A stretch of DNA of 64,000 bases from CAWHNT01 sp963830775. GTDB taxonomy: Bacteria; Pseudomonadota; Alphaproteobacteria; Geminicoccales; Geminicoccaceae. Where the stretch lies: NCBI GenBank assembly GCA_963830775.1, contig CAWHNT010000026.1, positions 84,862 through 148,861 on the forward strand, in the 5' to 3' direction. Position numbers and translations under genes: made by a program. Below, piece by piece: positions 26,932 to 37,182 of this stretch; within the stretch, counting starts at the first letter, position 1; each line of letters starts with the position of its first letter. Under the pieces are notes generated by a model that was not told where the DNA came from, made no database searches, and was given only the letters and a program-made list of their open reading frames with translations.

Positions 26932-27360
26932 CGGCAGGAGATCTGCCGCCGGCAGTGGTGGAATATCTTCAGGATATTAGAGTGAAGACACTAAGGGAAC
27001 GAATGATCTCTTCCGCCCAGGCTAAAATCGCAGACCGCATAGCTGGAATGCTCATTGGTAAGAGAGTAGATAAAATTAAGAGAATTCTCACTATCCTGTT
27101 TTAGGGGGCAGGATCTGAAGCAGCTCTTCTCCCGCGAGCTAAGAGTTTGATTGTCTGCGGATCTAGTGGCAGTGGGAAGTCGGGTTTCGTTGATGTCATT
27201 GACTTCATATTGCGTGATAAGATCTATCATCTGATGCACGAGTATTCCGGCAGGGGGCAGGAGAAGGCTCTGGTGAATACAGATAAGCCGAATGGTGTCT
27301 ATTGCCGTATCGCACTGACATTAGTTGACGACACAACCCACCAGGGGGGCTTCACCTTTC
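26932..27360 (+). pseudogene. AT-rich remnant of a P-loop (SMC/RecF-like) ATPase
   Basis: This stretch is visibly richer in A+T than everything around it. One frame gives LRERMISSAQAKIADRIAGM ... up to a TAG at 27102-27104. A second frame gives LLPRAKSLIVCGSSGSGKSG (Walker A at about 27160-27180), then FVDVIDFIL, HLMHEYSGRGQEKALVNTDK and YCRIALTLVDD. A Walker A followed by a short helix and a repeated-charge segment is the start of an SMC/RecF-like ATPase of the kind common in defence islands. The protein breaks off near 27360 after LTLVDDTTHQ. Neither end is present and the partner genes are gone. Function is not assigned. Confidence 0.45.
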
Positions 27361-28042
27361 TAACGCTGGTCCTATCTGCCGAGCTTTGGGCGTGTAGGGA
27401 TGGTGGATGAGGGAGTGATGGACGAATGCCCGTCTGGCTGCCCTTTGTGCGGCGGCGCGGTGCTGGTCCGGTCGGGTCATGCCTGCGGCCGAGCAGCGTT
27501 GGCGGTTGCAAGGGTTGTAGGCCGGCAGTTCTACCCGGACCCTGAGCCAGACGGCGGCAAGCCGGCGGCCCTGAAGCGCCATGCCTCGAGTTTATTGGGA
27601 ATGGACGCGTCCCGCTGATGACAGCGAGGTGCGCTCGTGTTGAAGCTATGACCATCACCGGTAAGCGGGATTGTGTGCTACCAATGACGAATCACCACGA
27701 TCGGCGTTGTACCTTGCCAAGAACAGCTTCCAGCTGCACGGCGTCGACCACACCGGGCAGGACGGTGCTGCGTAAGAAGCTGAGCCGGAGTTGGTTTTTG
27801 GAGTTCTTCGCCGACCTGCCGGCCTGCACGATTGGGATGGAGGCCTGCGGCGGCGCGCATCACTGGGCACGTGAGCTGACCAGGCTGGGGCACACGGTCC
27901 GCCTGATGCCGCCGCAGTACGTGAAACCTTACGTCAAGCGCAACAAGCACGACGCGGCGGACGCTGAAGCCTGCTGCGAAGCTGTCCAGCGGCCGAGCAT
28001 GCGTTTCATCCCGATCAAGGGCCAGGAGCAGCAATGCCTTTT

Positions 28043-29068
28043 CTCTCCTGAGTAGCCTGGAAAGGCAGCCTCTTTGCCCTACTCTCTCAGCGGGTTAGAT
28101 TTCGCTGGGAGGTGGGTATGGCGGGAAAGCTGGCGTCCCAGGTGCGGGGCCTGAGCGAGGCGCAGTTCCGCGAGGCTTACGGCACCGAGGAGCAGTGCCG
28201 GGCGGTGGTCGAGAAGCTGCGCTGGCCGTCCGGGTTCGTCTGCCCGGTCTGCGGTGGCTGCGAGGGCAAGTGGCTCAGCACCCGGCCGAAGATCCAGTGC
28301 CGGGCCTGCCGGCACCAGGTCTCGCTGACGGCCGGCACCATCTTCCACGCCACCAAGCTGCCGCTGACGACGTGGTTTCTGGCCATGTGGCTGATCGCGA
28401 CCGCCAAGAACGGGATCAGCTCGGTCGAGCTCGGGCGCCGGCTCGGGATCAAGCAGACCAACGCCTGGGCCATGAAGCAGAAGATCATGGCGGTCATGGC
28501 CGGGCGCGAGGACAAGAAGCGCCTGGATGGCCGGGTCGAGATGGACGACGTCTATCTGGGCGGGCATCGGCCGGGCAAGCGCGGCCGCGGTGCCGCCGGC
28601 AAGCAGCCCTTCGTGGCGGCGGTCTCGACCAGCGACGACCGCCGTCCGCGCAAGATCAAGCTCCTGCCGGTCAAGGGCTTCCGCAAGGAGGAGATCAAGA
28701 AGCTCGTGGCCAAGCACCTGGCTTCGACCAGCCGGCTCGTCACCGACGGGCTGCGCTGCTGGACCGCCGCCGCCGAGGCCGGGCTGGAGCACACCGCGAT
28801 CGTGACCGGCAGCGGCAAGCGGGCAGCCCAATGGTCGCCCTTCAAATGGGTCAACACCACGCTGGGCAACGTCAAGGCCGCGATCACCGGCACCTATCGC
28901 CACGTCAGCCCCGACCATGCCGGCCGCTATCTCGCCAGCTTCGCCTGGCGCTTCAACCGCCGCTTCCAGCTCACCAGCCTGATCCCGCGCCTCGTCCACA
29001 GCGCCGTCAGGACCGCCCCGCTGCCCTACCACCAGCTCATCGCCAGCTGACGATGCGGGCTACTCAGG
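28043..29068 (+). mobile_element. IS1595-family element (copy 1) inside an IS110 transposase
   Basis: Inverted repeats CCTGAGTAGCC (28047-28057) and GGCTACTCAGG (29058-29068) bracket the element. The target sequence ATGCCTTTT is duplicated at 28034-28042 and 29069-29077. At the left, four bases (CTCT) separate the duplication from the repeat, so the exact left end is uncertain. Removing the insert and one target copy rejoins the IS110 frame (QQCLLMLHRIRD). Confidence 0.88.
28118..29050 (+). CDS. IS1595-family transposase, intact
   Basis: A 310-residue transposase. A strong ribosome site (GGAGGTGGGT) precedes ATG 28118. The zinc-ribbon domain has CPVCGG (about residue 42) and CRAC. The helix-turn-helix is GISSVELGRRLGIKQTNAWA. 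The ISXO2-like DDE core has VEMDDVYLGG, LVTDGLRCW and KWVNTTLGNVKAAITGTYRH, with a final SFAWRFNRRF. The frame is complete. A second, diverged IS1595 transposase is at 31.6 kb. Confidence 0.92.
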   Translation: MAGKLASQVRGLSEAQFREAYGTEEQCRAVVEKLRWPSGFVCPVCGGCEGKWLSTRPKIQCRACRHQVSLTAGTIFHATKLPLTTWFLAMWLIATAKNGISSVELGRRLGIKQTNAWAMKQKIMAVMAGREDKKRLDGRVEMDDVYLGGHRPGKRGRGAAGKQPFVAAVSTSDDRRPRKIKLLPVKGFRKEEIKKLVAKHLASTSRLVTDGLRCWTAAAEAGLEHTAIVTGSGKRAAQWSPFKWVNTTLGNVKAAITGTYRHVSPDHAGRYLASFAWRFNRRFQLTSLIPRLVHSAVRTAPLPYHQLIAS

Positions 29069-29738
29069 ATGCCTTTTGATGCTGCATCGGATCCGCGATC
29101 GCCTGCTGGCCGAGCGGACCGCGTCGATCAACGCGATCCGCGGCCACCTGGCCGAGTTCGGGATCGTCGCCGCCCAAGGAGCGCGCGGGCTCGGCGAGCT
29201 GCGGGGCGTGATCGGCGATGTCGACGACCACCGTTTGCCGGCGCGGGCCCGGGCGCTACTGACCTACGAGGTCGAGCACCTGCAGGAGCTCGAGGCTCAC
29301 CTCAAGCAGCTCGACCACGAGCTGGTAGAGCAGGCCCGCACAGATGAGGCCTGCCAGCGGCTGACCGGGGTGCCGGGGATCGGGCCGGTGATTGCCACCG
29401 CGATGGTGGCGACGGTGGGCGACGCCAAGGTGTTCCGCAACGGGCGCAGCTTTGCTGCCTGGATCGGCCTCACGCCCAAGCAGCACTCGAGCGGCGGCAA
29501 GGAGCTGCTGCTCGGGATCAGCCGGCGCGGCGACGGCTACCTGCGGCGGCAGCTGACGCACGGCGCCCGCTCGCTGGTCAAAATCGCCCGGGGTCGCGAG
29601 GGCAAGCTCTGGGCCTGGATCAATGGCCTGCTGGCGCGCCGCTCGTTCAACACCACGGTGGCGGCGGTGGCCAACAAGCTGGCGCGGATCGTTCATGCCG
29701 TGCTCAGCCGGGGCGAAGCGTACCGGGCGCCGGCCTGA

Positions 29739-30453
29739 GCGGCACGCCGCCGGCACCACCACCTTGAGGGTGAAGAGGCAGGGCAGGGCAAAGCGTTTCT
29801 ACGAGCTGCGTGGGCGATCGTCGTCGTGATGGCACACCGGTCGGACCGGGATCGGCAGAACCTGGTTACCGCGAAGAGCTGCCAAGCTCGCGAGTTTGTT
29901 CAGGAGCCGGTCGCGGATCCCATCCAGGCCCGGGGTCTTCGTGACCTCGACTAGGCCGTATACATGGCAGCAGCTGACCTGATGTGCCGGATCGACGAAG
30001 AAAGCCCTTGCGGAGCGGGACGCGTCCATACATGCGGTCGGTAGGCATATTTGAGCGTTCCCCGGGCGGCTGCGACATTGAAAACAAAGGGCTTTTCGGC
30101 TTGAGTGGGTCAATTTTAGCCGAAAACGTGTGGGCACACGATCAGGGACAGATCGCTTGAAAGCGCTGGCATACACGGTGTATCCGTGGGTAGGTGACTG
30201 GAACCGGTGGTCGGCTTCGAACCCCGTCACTCGGTTGAGCGAGGCCTATTTCGTCTTCTATCAGAGCGAGGGCTTGGCTGCCTGCCAGACTGAAAAGCCT
30301 TTGGTTATCAAGAACTAAGCCAGCGCCAGCCAGCATCCCTCCCCGACGGAGGCCGGGGCACATGTAGGCACACGCCTTCGCAGCGCTCCCCGCAAGAGTT
30401 TGAATTTACTTCACAATCTCAACCCGTTGCCCACAGACCGCAAACTCAGGCCA
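29739..30453. other. Non-coding stretch after the IS110 transposase
   Basis: The first ~200 bases (GATGGCACACCGGTCGGACC and following) look like the non-coding right end of the IS110 element. Further along there are AT-richer patches (AATTTTAGCCGAAAACG near 30113) and short frames without family resemblance. A motif GGCTTCGAACCCCGTCAC near 30213 recalls a tRNA T-arm, but no acceptor stem or other arms could be folded around it. I see no supportable gene. Confidence 0.4.
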
Positions 30454-31006
30454 TGCGATCGAGCTCTACCGCCTGGGCCTGTCGATGAACGCGGTGGCCA
30501 AGCGGGTCGGCGTCTCGGCCCAAGCATGCTGCGCTGGGTCCGGGATCATGCCCGGGAGCACCGCCCCAAGCCCGAGCCGACCGGGAGCACGGCCGTCGTG
30601 GAGCTCGACGAGGTCTGGCACTTCGTCGAAAAAAATCCTGCAAGCTCTGGATTTGGAAGGCGTTCGAGCGCGGCACCGGCCGGCTGATCGACTGGGAATG
30701 CGGCGACCGCGACCAGGCCACGTTGCAGCGTCTGCTCAAGCGCCTGGAGCGCTGGGGCGCCGGCTGTTCTGCACCGACGACTGGGCGCCCTACGCCACAG
30801 CGCTGCCCGCCGGCCGGCACTATATCGGCAAGGACCAGACACAGCGCAGCGAGAGCAACAATGCCCGACAACGGCACTGGTTCGCCCGTTTCCGGCGCCG
30901 TACCTGCGTGGTCTCGCGCTCGGTCGCGATGGTCGACGCCACCATGGCGCTGTTCGCCTACTACCACTGCAACGGCGGCGAATTCAGCTCAGCGTTAGTC
31001 GGGTGA
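30454..31006 (+). pseudogene. IS1-family transposase with several frameshifts
   Basis: Three frames together give ELYRLGLSMNAVAKRVGVSA, MLRWVRDHAREHRPKPEPTG, VVELDEVWHFVEK, DRDQATLQRLLKRLERWGA, LFCTDDWAPYATALPAGRHY and NNARQRHWFARFRRRT. These are the helix-turn-helix and DDE motifs of IS1 transposases. Frame changes occur near 30522, within the A7 run of 30630-30636, and near 30765. The region upstream, which would hold the zinc finger, is missing or unrecognisable. Positions 31007-31180 show nothing further. Confidence 0.75.
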
Positions 31007-31492
31007 AACTCTCCTATTTATCGACTGGCCTAATATCCTGCTCACCCAACGGGACTTTTGCACCGCCATTCTTGCCAGAACCACCAGCGAGACTTCCTAG
31101 CAAAAGGAGACAGGTACACCTCGTCTCCCCATGATCCCTGGCAGGACATGCCGCCACGGAGGAGTCGCGCTGCCGCCTAGGTCGCGCCGAGTACCAAAAT
31201 GGGTGATTCTTCAGGCGGCGTCCTTTCGAGGGTGTTGAGGATCGTCCCTGCATTCACCACGATCGGCACATTTCCCCAGCCGGGAAGTCTTCGCGGCGAC
31301 CATGACGAGTTTGAAGTCATCAGCCGGGCGGTGTCCTGTGACAGCGCGCCCTTGGTCCGGACGGTGCGGTGACGGACAGTAGCGAACACGCTCTCGATCG
31401 GGTGGATGTGCGCAGGTGGTCCCAGTGCTCGGCCGGAAAGTCTAGAAGGAAGAGGCGTCGCAGTCCTTGACCAGGCAGGTGACGATCTCGTA

Positions 31493-32491
31493 ATGTCGCT
31501 TATCCCGTTGACACAGGCACAGCCATGGCTTGTGGTCGGGGTGGCTGCGGTGGGAGGTGGAGATGGCTGATCGGCCGAGATCGTTGCCGGCCTTTGCGGC
31601 GCAGTTTCCAGATGATGTGGCCTGTGCCCGGTGGCTGTTCGAGAAGCGCTGGCCGGACGGGTTCCGCTGCCCCGGTTGCGGTCACGACAAGGGCTGGGAG
31701 CTGGGCCGTGGCCTGCTGCTGGTCGAGTGCGGGCAGTGCCATCGCCAGACCTCGGTGACCGCGGGCACGGTGCTGCACCGGAGCCACCTGCCGCTCAGGC
31801 TGTGGTTTCTGGCGGCCTGGCTGGTGGCGACGCACAAGAACGGCCTCTCGGCCCGGCAGCTATGGCTGCAGCTCGGGCTCGGCAGCTACAAGACGGCTTG
31901 GCTGCTCTTGCGCAAGCTGCGTCGGGCCATGGTTGATCCCGGGCGGGAGCCGCTCGCTGGCCTGGTCGAGGTCGACGAGACCAGCCTGCCCTTTCGCACC
32001 AAGGAAGCACCGGTCGTGGCCAAGCCCGGGCGCTCGCACGAAGGCAAGCTCCTGATCGCGGGTGCAGTCGAGATCGTGGGCAAGGGACCGGGCCGGGTCC
32101 GGCTGGCGGTGATCGAGGACTATTCAGCCAAGAGCCTGAGCGGCTTCGTCACGACGGTGATCGCCAGCGGCAGCACCGTGGTCAGCGACGGCTGGTCCGG
32201 CTACGCCGCGCTCAAGGACGTCAAGCACGACCCCAAGGTGGTCGGACCGATGGCCGCCCATCTCGTGCTGCCCTGGATCCACCGCGTGTTCGCCAACGCC
32301 AAGCGCTGGAGCCTGGGCGTCTATCACGGCCTGCGCCAGAAGCACCTGCAGGCCTACCTCGACGAGTTCGTCTTTCGCTTCAACCGACGGCGCACGCCAG
32401 CCGCCGCCTTCGAGCGCCTGCTCGGCCTCGCCGCTACCCTCCAGCCCGCCTCCTACCAGATGTTGATCGGCCGGAGCTAAAGGGATAAGCG
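31493..32491 (+). mobile_element. IS1595-family element (copy 2) inside an IS256 transposase
   Basis: Inverted repeats TCGCTTATCCC (31496-31506) and GGGATAAGCGA (32482-32492) mark the ends. The flanking octamers ATCTCGTA (31485-31492) and ATTTCGTA (32492-32499) are a target duplication with one later substitution. They correspond to the same Tyr-Glu-Ile codons of the IS256 gene on both sides. Confidence 0.85.
31563..32480 (+). CDS. IS1595-family transposase (second type), intact
   Basis: A 305-residue transposase starting at ATG 31563 after GGGAGGTGGAG. The zinc ribbon is CPGCGHDKG ... CGQCHRQTSVTAG. The DDE core has LVEVDETSLPFR, TVVSDGWSGYAAL and HLVLPWIHRVFANAKRWSLG, then YLDEFVFRFNRR. 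It shares the family architecture with the copy at 28.1 kb but differs in most residues, so they are distinct elements rather than recent duplicates. The stop lies 11 bases inside the right end. Confidence 0.92.
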   Translation: MADRPRSLPAFAAQFPDDVACARWLFEKRWPDGFRCPGCGHDKGWELGRGLLLVECGQCHRQTSVTAGTVLHRSHLPLRLWFLAAWLVATHKNGLSARQLWLQLGLGSYKTAWLLLRKLRRAMVDPGREPLAGLVEVDETSLPFRTKEAPVVAKPGRSHEGKLLIAGAVEIVGKGPGRVRLAVIEDYSAKSLSGFVTTVIASGSTVVSDGWSGYAALKDVKHDPKVVGPMAAHLVLPWIHRVFANAKRWSLGVYHGLRQKHLQAYLDEFVFRFNRRRTPAAAFERLLGLAATLQPASYQMLIGRS

Positions 32492-34281
32492 ATTTCGTAT
32501 TTGGCCCCATACTTCTCGGCGAAGGCCATGATTGCCGCCTCCGCCGTCGCACGGTCGGGAGCCGTCCAGACCTCGCGCAGGTCGGCCTTGGCGGTCGGCT
32601 GGACGGACTTGGGCAGCTTGTCCAGCACGTTGACGGTCTTGTGCACGGTGCAGCGCTGGTGTCGGGTGGTCGGCGACACCTCCTCAAGGGCCTTCCAGAA
32701 GCCGAGGGCCCCGTCACCGGTGGCCAACTCGGGTGCTATACCAAGGCCGCGCGCCTTGAGGTCGACCAGCAACTCGCGCCAGCTTTGGGTACTCTCCCGC
32801 ATGCCGACCTGGAAGCCGACCAGCTCCTTCCTGCCCTCGGGCGTAGCACCAATGATGACCAGCATGCACTCGGCCTGGGGCTCCAGGCGCGCCTGCAGGT
32901 AGATGCCATCAGCCCAGATGTAGACGTACCGCCGCGCCGACAGGTCGCGCTTCTGCCACCGCTCATAGTCGGCCTGCCACTCGCCCTTCAGCCGCGCGAT
33001 CACCGACGGCGACAGGTTCGGTGCGTCCTTGCCCAGCAGGGCGGCGAGGGCTTCCTGGAAGTCACCGGTCGAGACCCCGCGCAGGTAGAGGATGGGCAGC
33101 AGCGCATCGATGCTCCTGGTCCGCCGGCACCAGCGCGGCAGGATCGCGGAGGTGAACCGAACCCGCTCGCCGGTCCCGGCCTGGTCTCGGTCCCGCACCT
33201 TCACCCGCTGCACCTCGACCGGCCCGATCCCAGTCTGGATCGTCCGAGCAGGACCGTGGCCGTGCCGAACGAACCGCGTCCGCCCATCGCCGAGCTGCCA
33301 ATCGGCCATCAACGCCAAAAAGGCCGCGGCCTCTGCCTCGATCGCTTGCGCCAGCAGACGGCGCGCGCCCGAGCGCAAGACCACGGTCAGCGGATCATCG
33401 ATCTCCTCGGGCTGCCGGAGACGGACAACGGTGCTATCCTCGTTCATGGCGTATCGCTCCGCTTGGAGGTTCTGGCAGGCTGGTTACCCGCCTCGATACG
33501 CCGCCCTCCTCAGACCGTCGTCACCCAGCTTCAGCCATAGCCCCTACGCGCCGGCGATCCAGGAGATGGTGCGGCAGGGCATGCTCGTCCGTCTCGCCGC
33601 GACGATCGACACGATCCATCCACCCTCGCGGGTCGGCCGGCCACGGGTCTGGTCGACCCTGATCATGCTGCAGGCCCTGTGGCACATGGCACGGGACGAC
33701 CGCGCCTGGCGGCGGCTGCCGTCGGGTTCGCCGCCGCACCAGAGCGTGTGGAGCCGCCTGATGACTTGGCAGCAGCGTGCGGTGCTGGACCGGGCGCTTG
33801 GTGTCCTGGTGGCCTGCCGCCGCCTCGCGTCCGGCCGCAAGCGGCGGCCGACGGCGGCCATCATCGACACCAAGAGTGTGCGGACCGGACCCCAGCGGGG
33901 CCCGAGGGGGTACGACGCCGGCAAGAAGGTCGAGGGCAGGAAACGGGTGTTGATGGTCGACACGCAAGGCGATCCGCTCGGCGTGCAGGTGGTGCCGGCC
34001 AACACCCAGGACCGCGACGCCCTGCATGCCCCCGACCCGGATCTGGAGGCGCATGCCTCCCTCCTCCTCGTCTGGCTGGACCGCGGCTTTGTCGGCGATG
34101 ATCCGGCCGCATTTCTGCACGCCCGGGGCATCATCAGCGAAGTGGTCGGCACCCCTTGTGAGCGCCGATCGTATCCTCCCCAAAAGTGCCGACTGAAAAC
34201 TCCCCAGTCTTGAGCGCCGCCGGGCTCGAGCGAGCGGCCGACAGGCCCACCTTGGCCCCGACGAACGGCAGGGGCGTGCAG

Positions 34282-35520
34282 GTGGTCACACTGGGAGAGA
34301 TCGTCTTGATCCACGACTTGAAGCGGCAGGGGCTCAGCGTCTCGGCCATCGCGCGCAAGCTCGGCCTCGACCGCAAGACCGTGCGCCGGCATCTCGAGCG
34401 CGGCATGGAGCCGCCGGTCTACGGCCCGCGCGCGCCGCGGCCGCGGCAGATCGCGCCCTACGAGGACTACCTGCGCGAGCGGATCGCCGCCTGGCCGGAG
34501 CTGACCGGCAAGCGGCTGCTGCGCGAGATCCGCGAGCTCGGCTACGCGGGCTGCTACAGCGTGCTCACCGACTTCCTGCGCGAGGCGCGGCCGCCCAGGC
34601 CCAAGCCCTTCGAGCGCCGCTTCGAGACCGCACCCGGCCGCCAGGGGCAGGTCGACTTCGCCCAGTTCCGGATCGAGTTCACCGACGAGCCCGGGGTGGA
34701 GCGCATCCTCTGGCTGTTCACGATGATCCTCGGCCACAGCCGCTGGCTCTGGGGCCGGTTCTGCGCCACCCAGGACCTGCAGACCGTCCTGCGCTGCCAC
34801 ATCGACGCCTTCGCCGCGATGGGCGGCGCGCCCTCCGAGCTGCTCTACGACCGCATGAAGACCGCGGTCATCGGCGAGAGATGCCGAGGGTGTGGTCGCC
34901 TACAACGCCTCGCTGGTCGGCCTGCTCAACCATTACGGCGCCGTGCCGCGCGCCTGCCGGCCGTACCGGGCCCAGACCAAGGGCAAGATCGAGCGGCCCT
35001 ACCGCTACGTCCGCGAGGACTTCTTCCTGGCGCGCAGCTTCCGCGACCTCGACGACCTCAACGCCCAGTTCGAGGCCTGGCGCACGACCGATCGCCAACG
35101 CCCGGGTCCACGCCACCACCCGGCGGGTCGTCGAGGAGCACTTCGCCGAGGAGCGGCCGGCGCTGATCGCGCATCCGGCCATCCCCTACAGCGCCGTGCT
35201 GACGATCGAGCGGCGCGTCAGCCGCGAGGGCATGGTCTCGGTTGGCGGCAATCTCTACAGCGTGCCCGACACGACCCGGAAGCGGGTGCTCGACGTCCAG
35301 AACCATCCCAAGGAGATCCGCATCTTCGAGGACGGCGCGCTGATCGCCGTCCACCCCGTCCTCGACGGCAAGAACCAGCGTCGCGTCGATCCCGCCCACC
35401 GCAAGGCGCCGCCGGCCGCGCCGCTCAGGAGACCGCCACCGCTCGGCGTCGGCGTCCGCCCGCTCAGCTTCTACGACGCCGTGGCACGGCGCCTGGCGGG
35501 CGAGAGGGCCGCGTCGATGA
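34282..35520 (+). pseudogene. istA: IS21 transposase IstA, frameshifted
   Basis: Starting at a GTG near 34282 the frame gives the helix-turn-helix GLSVSAIARKLGLDRKTVRR and the DDE region GRQGQVDFAQFRIEF, then GAPSELLYDRMKTAVIGE. It shifts near 34880 to VVAYNASLVGLLNHYGAVPR and CRPYRAQTKGKIERPYRYVR (catalytic Glu). A shift near 35085 leads to HFAEERPALIAHPAIPYSAV and the C-terminal beta domain. The gene needs at least two or three single-base corrections. Its expected stop overlaps the istB start (ATGA at 35517). All motifs are present. Confidence 0.82.
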
Positions 35521-36352
35521 GCGAGACGCTCGACCGCATCCGCACCAGCCTGATCGGCCTGCGCATGCCCAGCGCGCTCGAGGCGCTCGACCACACCGTG
35601 CGCCGGATCGAGCGCGGCGAGCTCACCGCGCTGGAGGCCATCGACGGCCTGCTCGCCGAGGAGCACGCCACCCGCGAGAACCGCCGCATCGGCGTCGCGC
35701 TCAAGACCGCCCGCCTCACGCCGCCGAAGACGCTCGAGGGCTTCGACTTCTCCTTCCAGCCCTCGCTCGACCGCGGCCGCATCCTGGCGCTCGCCCAGCT
35801 CGACTTCGTCGCCCGCGCCGAGGTCGTGCACTTCCTGGGCCCGCCCGGCACCGGCAAGAGCCATCTCGCCACCGCGCTGGGCGTCGCCGCGGTCAGGGCC
35901 GGCCGGAGCGTCTACCGCGCCACGCTGGCCGAGATCGTCGAAGCCCTCGGCCGCGCCGAGCGCGAAGGCCGGCTGATCGAGCGCATCCGCTTCTACGCCA
36001 GGCCCGCCTGCTGATCGTCGACGAGATCGGCTACCTGCCGATCACCGCCGGCGGCGCCAACCTGTTCTTCCAGCTCGTCAACGCCCGCTACGAGAAGGGC
36101 GCGATGATCCTCACCTCCAACCGCGGCTTCGCCGAATGGGGCGAGGTCTTCGGCGATCCCGTGGTCGCCACCGCACTGCTCGACCGGCTGCTCCACCACG
36201 CCGTGGTGGTCCAGATCGAGGGCGCCAGCTACCGCCTGCGCGCCCACGCCGATCTCATGCCCGCGCACGCCCGCACCCACGCCGCCATCACCCCGCCGCC
36301 GCCGCCAAAGCGACGCGGCCGGCCACCCAAAAACGGAGCCGCCCGTCTCTGA
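35517..36352 (+). pseudogene. istB: IS21 helper ATPase IstB, one frameshift
   Basis: From ATG 35517: MSETLDRIRTSLIGLRMPSA, then FLGPPGTGKSHLATALG (Walker A, about residue 105). Near 36003 one base is missing, giving a stop in the literal frame. In the next frame RLLIVDEIGYLPI (Walker B) and MILTSNRGFAEWGEVFGDPV follow to a stop at 36350-36352, ending in a proline/lysine-rich tail. With one base corrected it is a normal ~278-residue AAA+ helper that selects targets for IstA. Confidence 0.82.
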
Positions 36353-36624
36353 TCCCGGCCAGCGCCGGACCCGCTACCTGGGGAGTTTTACCTCGGCACT
36401 TCTGGAGATTCCGTTCGGCCTTTACACCCCGGGCCGCCGCGGCTTTCAAGTCGAGCCACGGCGCTAAGATCGAGCAAACCTTCGGCTGCCTGCAGCGCTA
36501 CCGGCGCCTGCTCGTCGATGACGAGGCCAGCCTCCAGACTTCGCGCCACATGACCCTGCTCGCCTCGGTGTTCATGATCGGCATGCACCTGGAACGCATG
36601 CTCACGGCATAGCGGGTTCAGGCA

Positions 36625-37128
36625 GGCTCTGAGGCCTGGCTCTACCGCAAGGGCCGGGGCAAGGAGGCCAAGCTCTCGTTCATGGGCCATGCCCTGAGGG
36701 AGAACCGGCACAGGCTAATCGTCGAGGGCCGGGTGAGCGAGGCCAGCGGCACCGCCGAGCGGGACGAGGCGGAGGCAATGATCAAGGCCGTGCCGGGCCG
36801 GCATCCGATCACCGTCGGTGGCGACAAGGGATACGACACGCAGGACTTCGTGGCCGGCGTGCGGGCACTGAAGGCGACCCCACACGTAGTACAGAACACG
36901 AAGAACCGGCGCTCGGCGATCGACGGCCGGACGACGCGGCATCCGGGCTATGGGCTGAGCCAGCGGGCGCGGAAGCGGATCGAGGAGGCGTTCGGCTGGA
37001 TGAAGGAAATAGCCCTGCTTCGCCGTGCCCGGCACCGCGGCGAGGATCGGATCGACTGGCAATTCAAGCTCGCGGCCGCCGCCTACAACCTGATCCGAAT
37101 GCCCAAGCTCTTGAGAGCAACGGCATGA
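36625..37128 (+). pseudogene. IS5/IS1182-type transposase, C-terminal fragment
   Basis: The open frame encodes KEAKLSFMGHALRENRHRLI, DKGYDTQDFVAGVRALKATP, NTKNRRSAIDGRTTRHPGYG and RIEEAFGWMKEIALLRRARH, ending YNLIRMPKLLRATA. This is the last ~165 residues of a common alphaproteobacterial transposase. The N-terminal domain and first catalytic Asp are missing; upstream is the end of the other IS5 gene. It is a truncated fossil, apparently intact in the remaining part. Confidence 0.75.
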
Positions 37129-37182
37129 GCCCGCCGCTCCGGCCAAGCCGCGCGCCACACCGGCAGACGGGGCCGGCTAGGT

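Larger units (their letters stand above)
27684..29738 (+). pseudogene. IS110-family transposase, frameshifted and split by an IS1595 element
   Basis: The N-terminal part (27684-28042) reads, after removing about three inserted bases, ITTIGVDLAKNSFQLHGVDH, then SWFLEFFADLPACTIGMEAC and VKRNKHDAADAEA, the DEDD catalytic region of IS110 enzymes. The C-terminal part (29069-29738) begins LMLHRIRDRLLAERTASINA and carries the second conserved domain (LTGVPGIGPVIATAMVA ... FAAWIGLTPKQHSSGGK), intact to its stop. The IS1595 element lies between them with a duplicated ATGCCTTTT at the junctions. The transposase is dead in this form. Confidence 0.85.
31180..33447 (-). pseudogene. IS256-family transposase split by an IS1595 element
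   Basis: The N-terminal 310 residues (33447 down to 32493) are in one frame: SILPRW-type start region, ILYLRGVSTGDFQEALAALL, YVYIWADGIYLQARL, ATGDGALGFWKALEE and TRHQRCTVHKTVNVLDKLPK, all classic IS256 blocks including two catalytic aspartates. The frame then enters the IS1595 insert after KYE. On the far side (31492-31180) the C-terminal block resumes with several indels: TCLVKDCDA, and VFATVRHRTVRTKGALSQDT containing the third catalytic region. The transposase is inactive. Confidence 0.85.
34176..36411 (+). mobile_element. IS21-family element in an IS5 transposase gene
   Basis: The left end (AAAAGTGCCGACTGAAAACT followed by CCCCAG, from about 34180) and the reverse complement of the right end (AGAAGTGCCGAGGTAAAACT followed by CCCCAG, up to about 36403) form clear inverted repeats. 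They extend outward with weaker similarity, so the exact ends are approximate. Inside are istA and istB in the usual order, both frameshifted. Confidence 0.82.
33566..36612 (+). pseudogene. IS5-family transposase split by an IS21 element
   Basis: The first part (33566-34175) encodes MVRQGMLVRLAATIDTIHPP, then AAIIDTKSVRTGPQRGPRGYD and GRKRVLMVDTQG (first two catalytic positions) and DRGFVGDDPAAFL, all in one frame. It stops at the IS21 left end. The last part (about 36420-36612) is KIEQTFGCLQRYRRLLVDDE ... SRHMTLLASVFMIGMHLERM with a stop at 36610-36612, carrying the final catalytic Glu region. Between them lies a complete IS21-type element. The junction residues are not cleanly contiguous, so some target sequence was lost or indels are present. 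Confidence 0.8.

Noticed and set aside
29799..30230. A minus-strand frame of 143 codons after the IS110 gene
   Set aside because: It shows no motif, no ribosome site and cysteine/arginine-rich composition typical of chance frames.
30190..30260. tRNA-like T-arm (TTCGAACCCC) near 30215
   Set aside because: No acceptor stem, D-arm or anticodon arm could be fitted around it.
34881..36014. An in-frame IstA-IstB fusion protein
   Set aside because: It arises from indels near the istA end; IS21 elements encode the two separately with a short ATGA overlap, which is visible at 35517.
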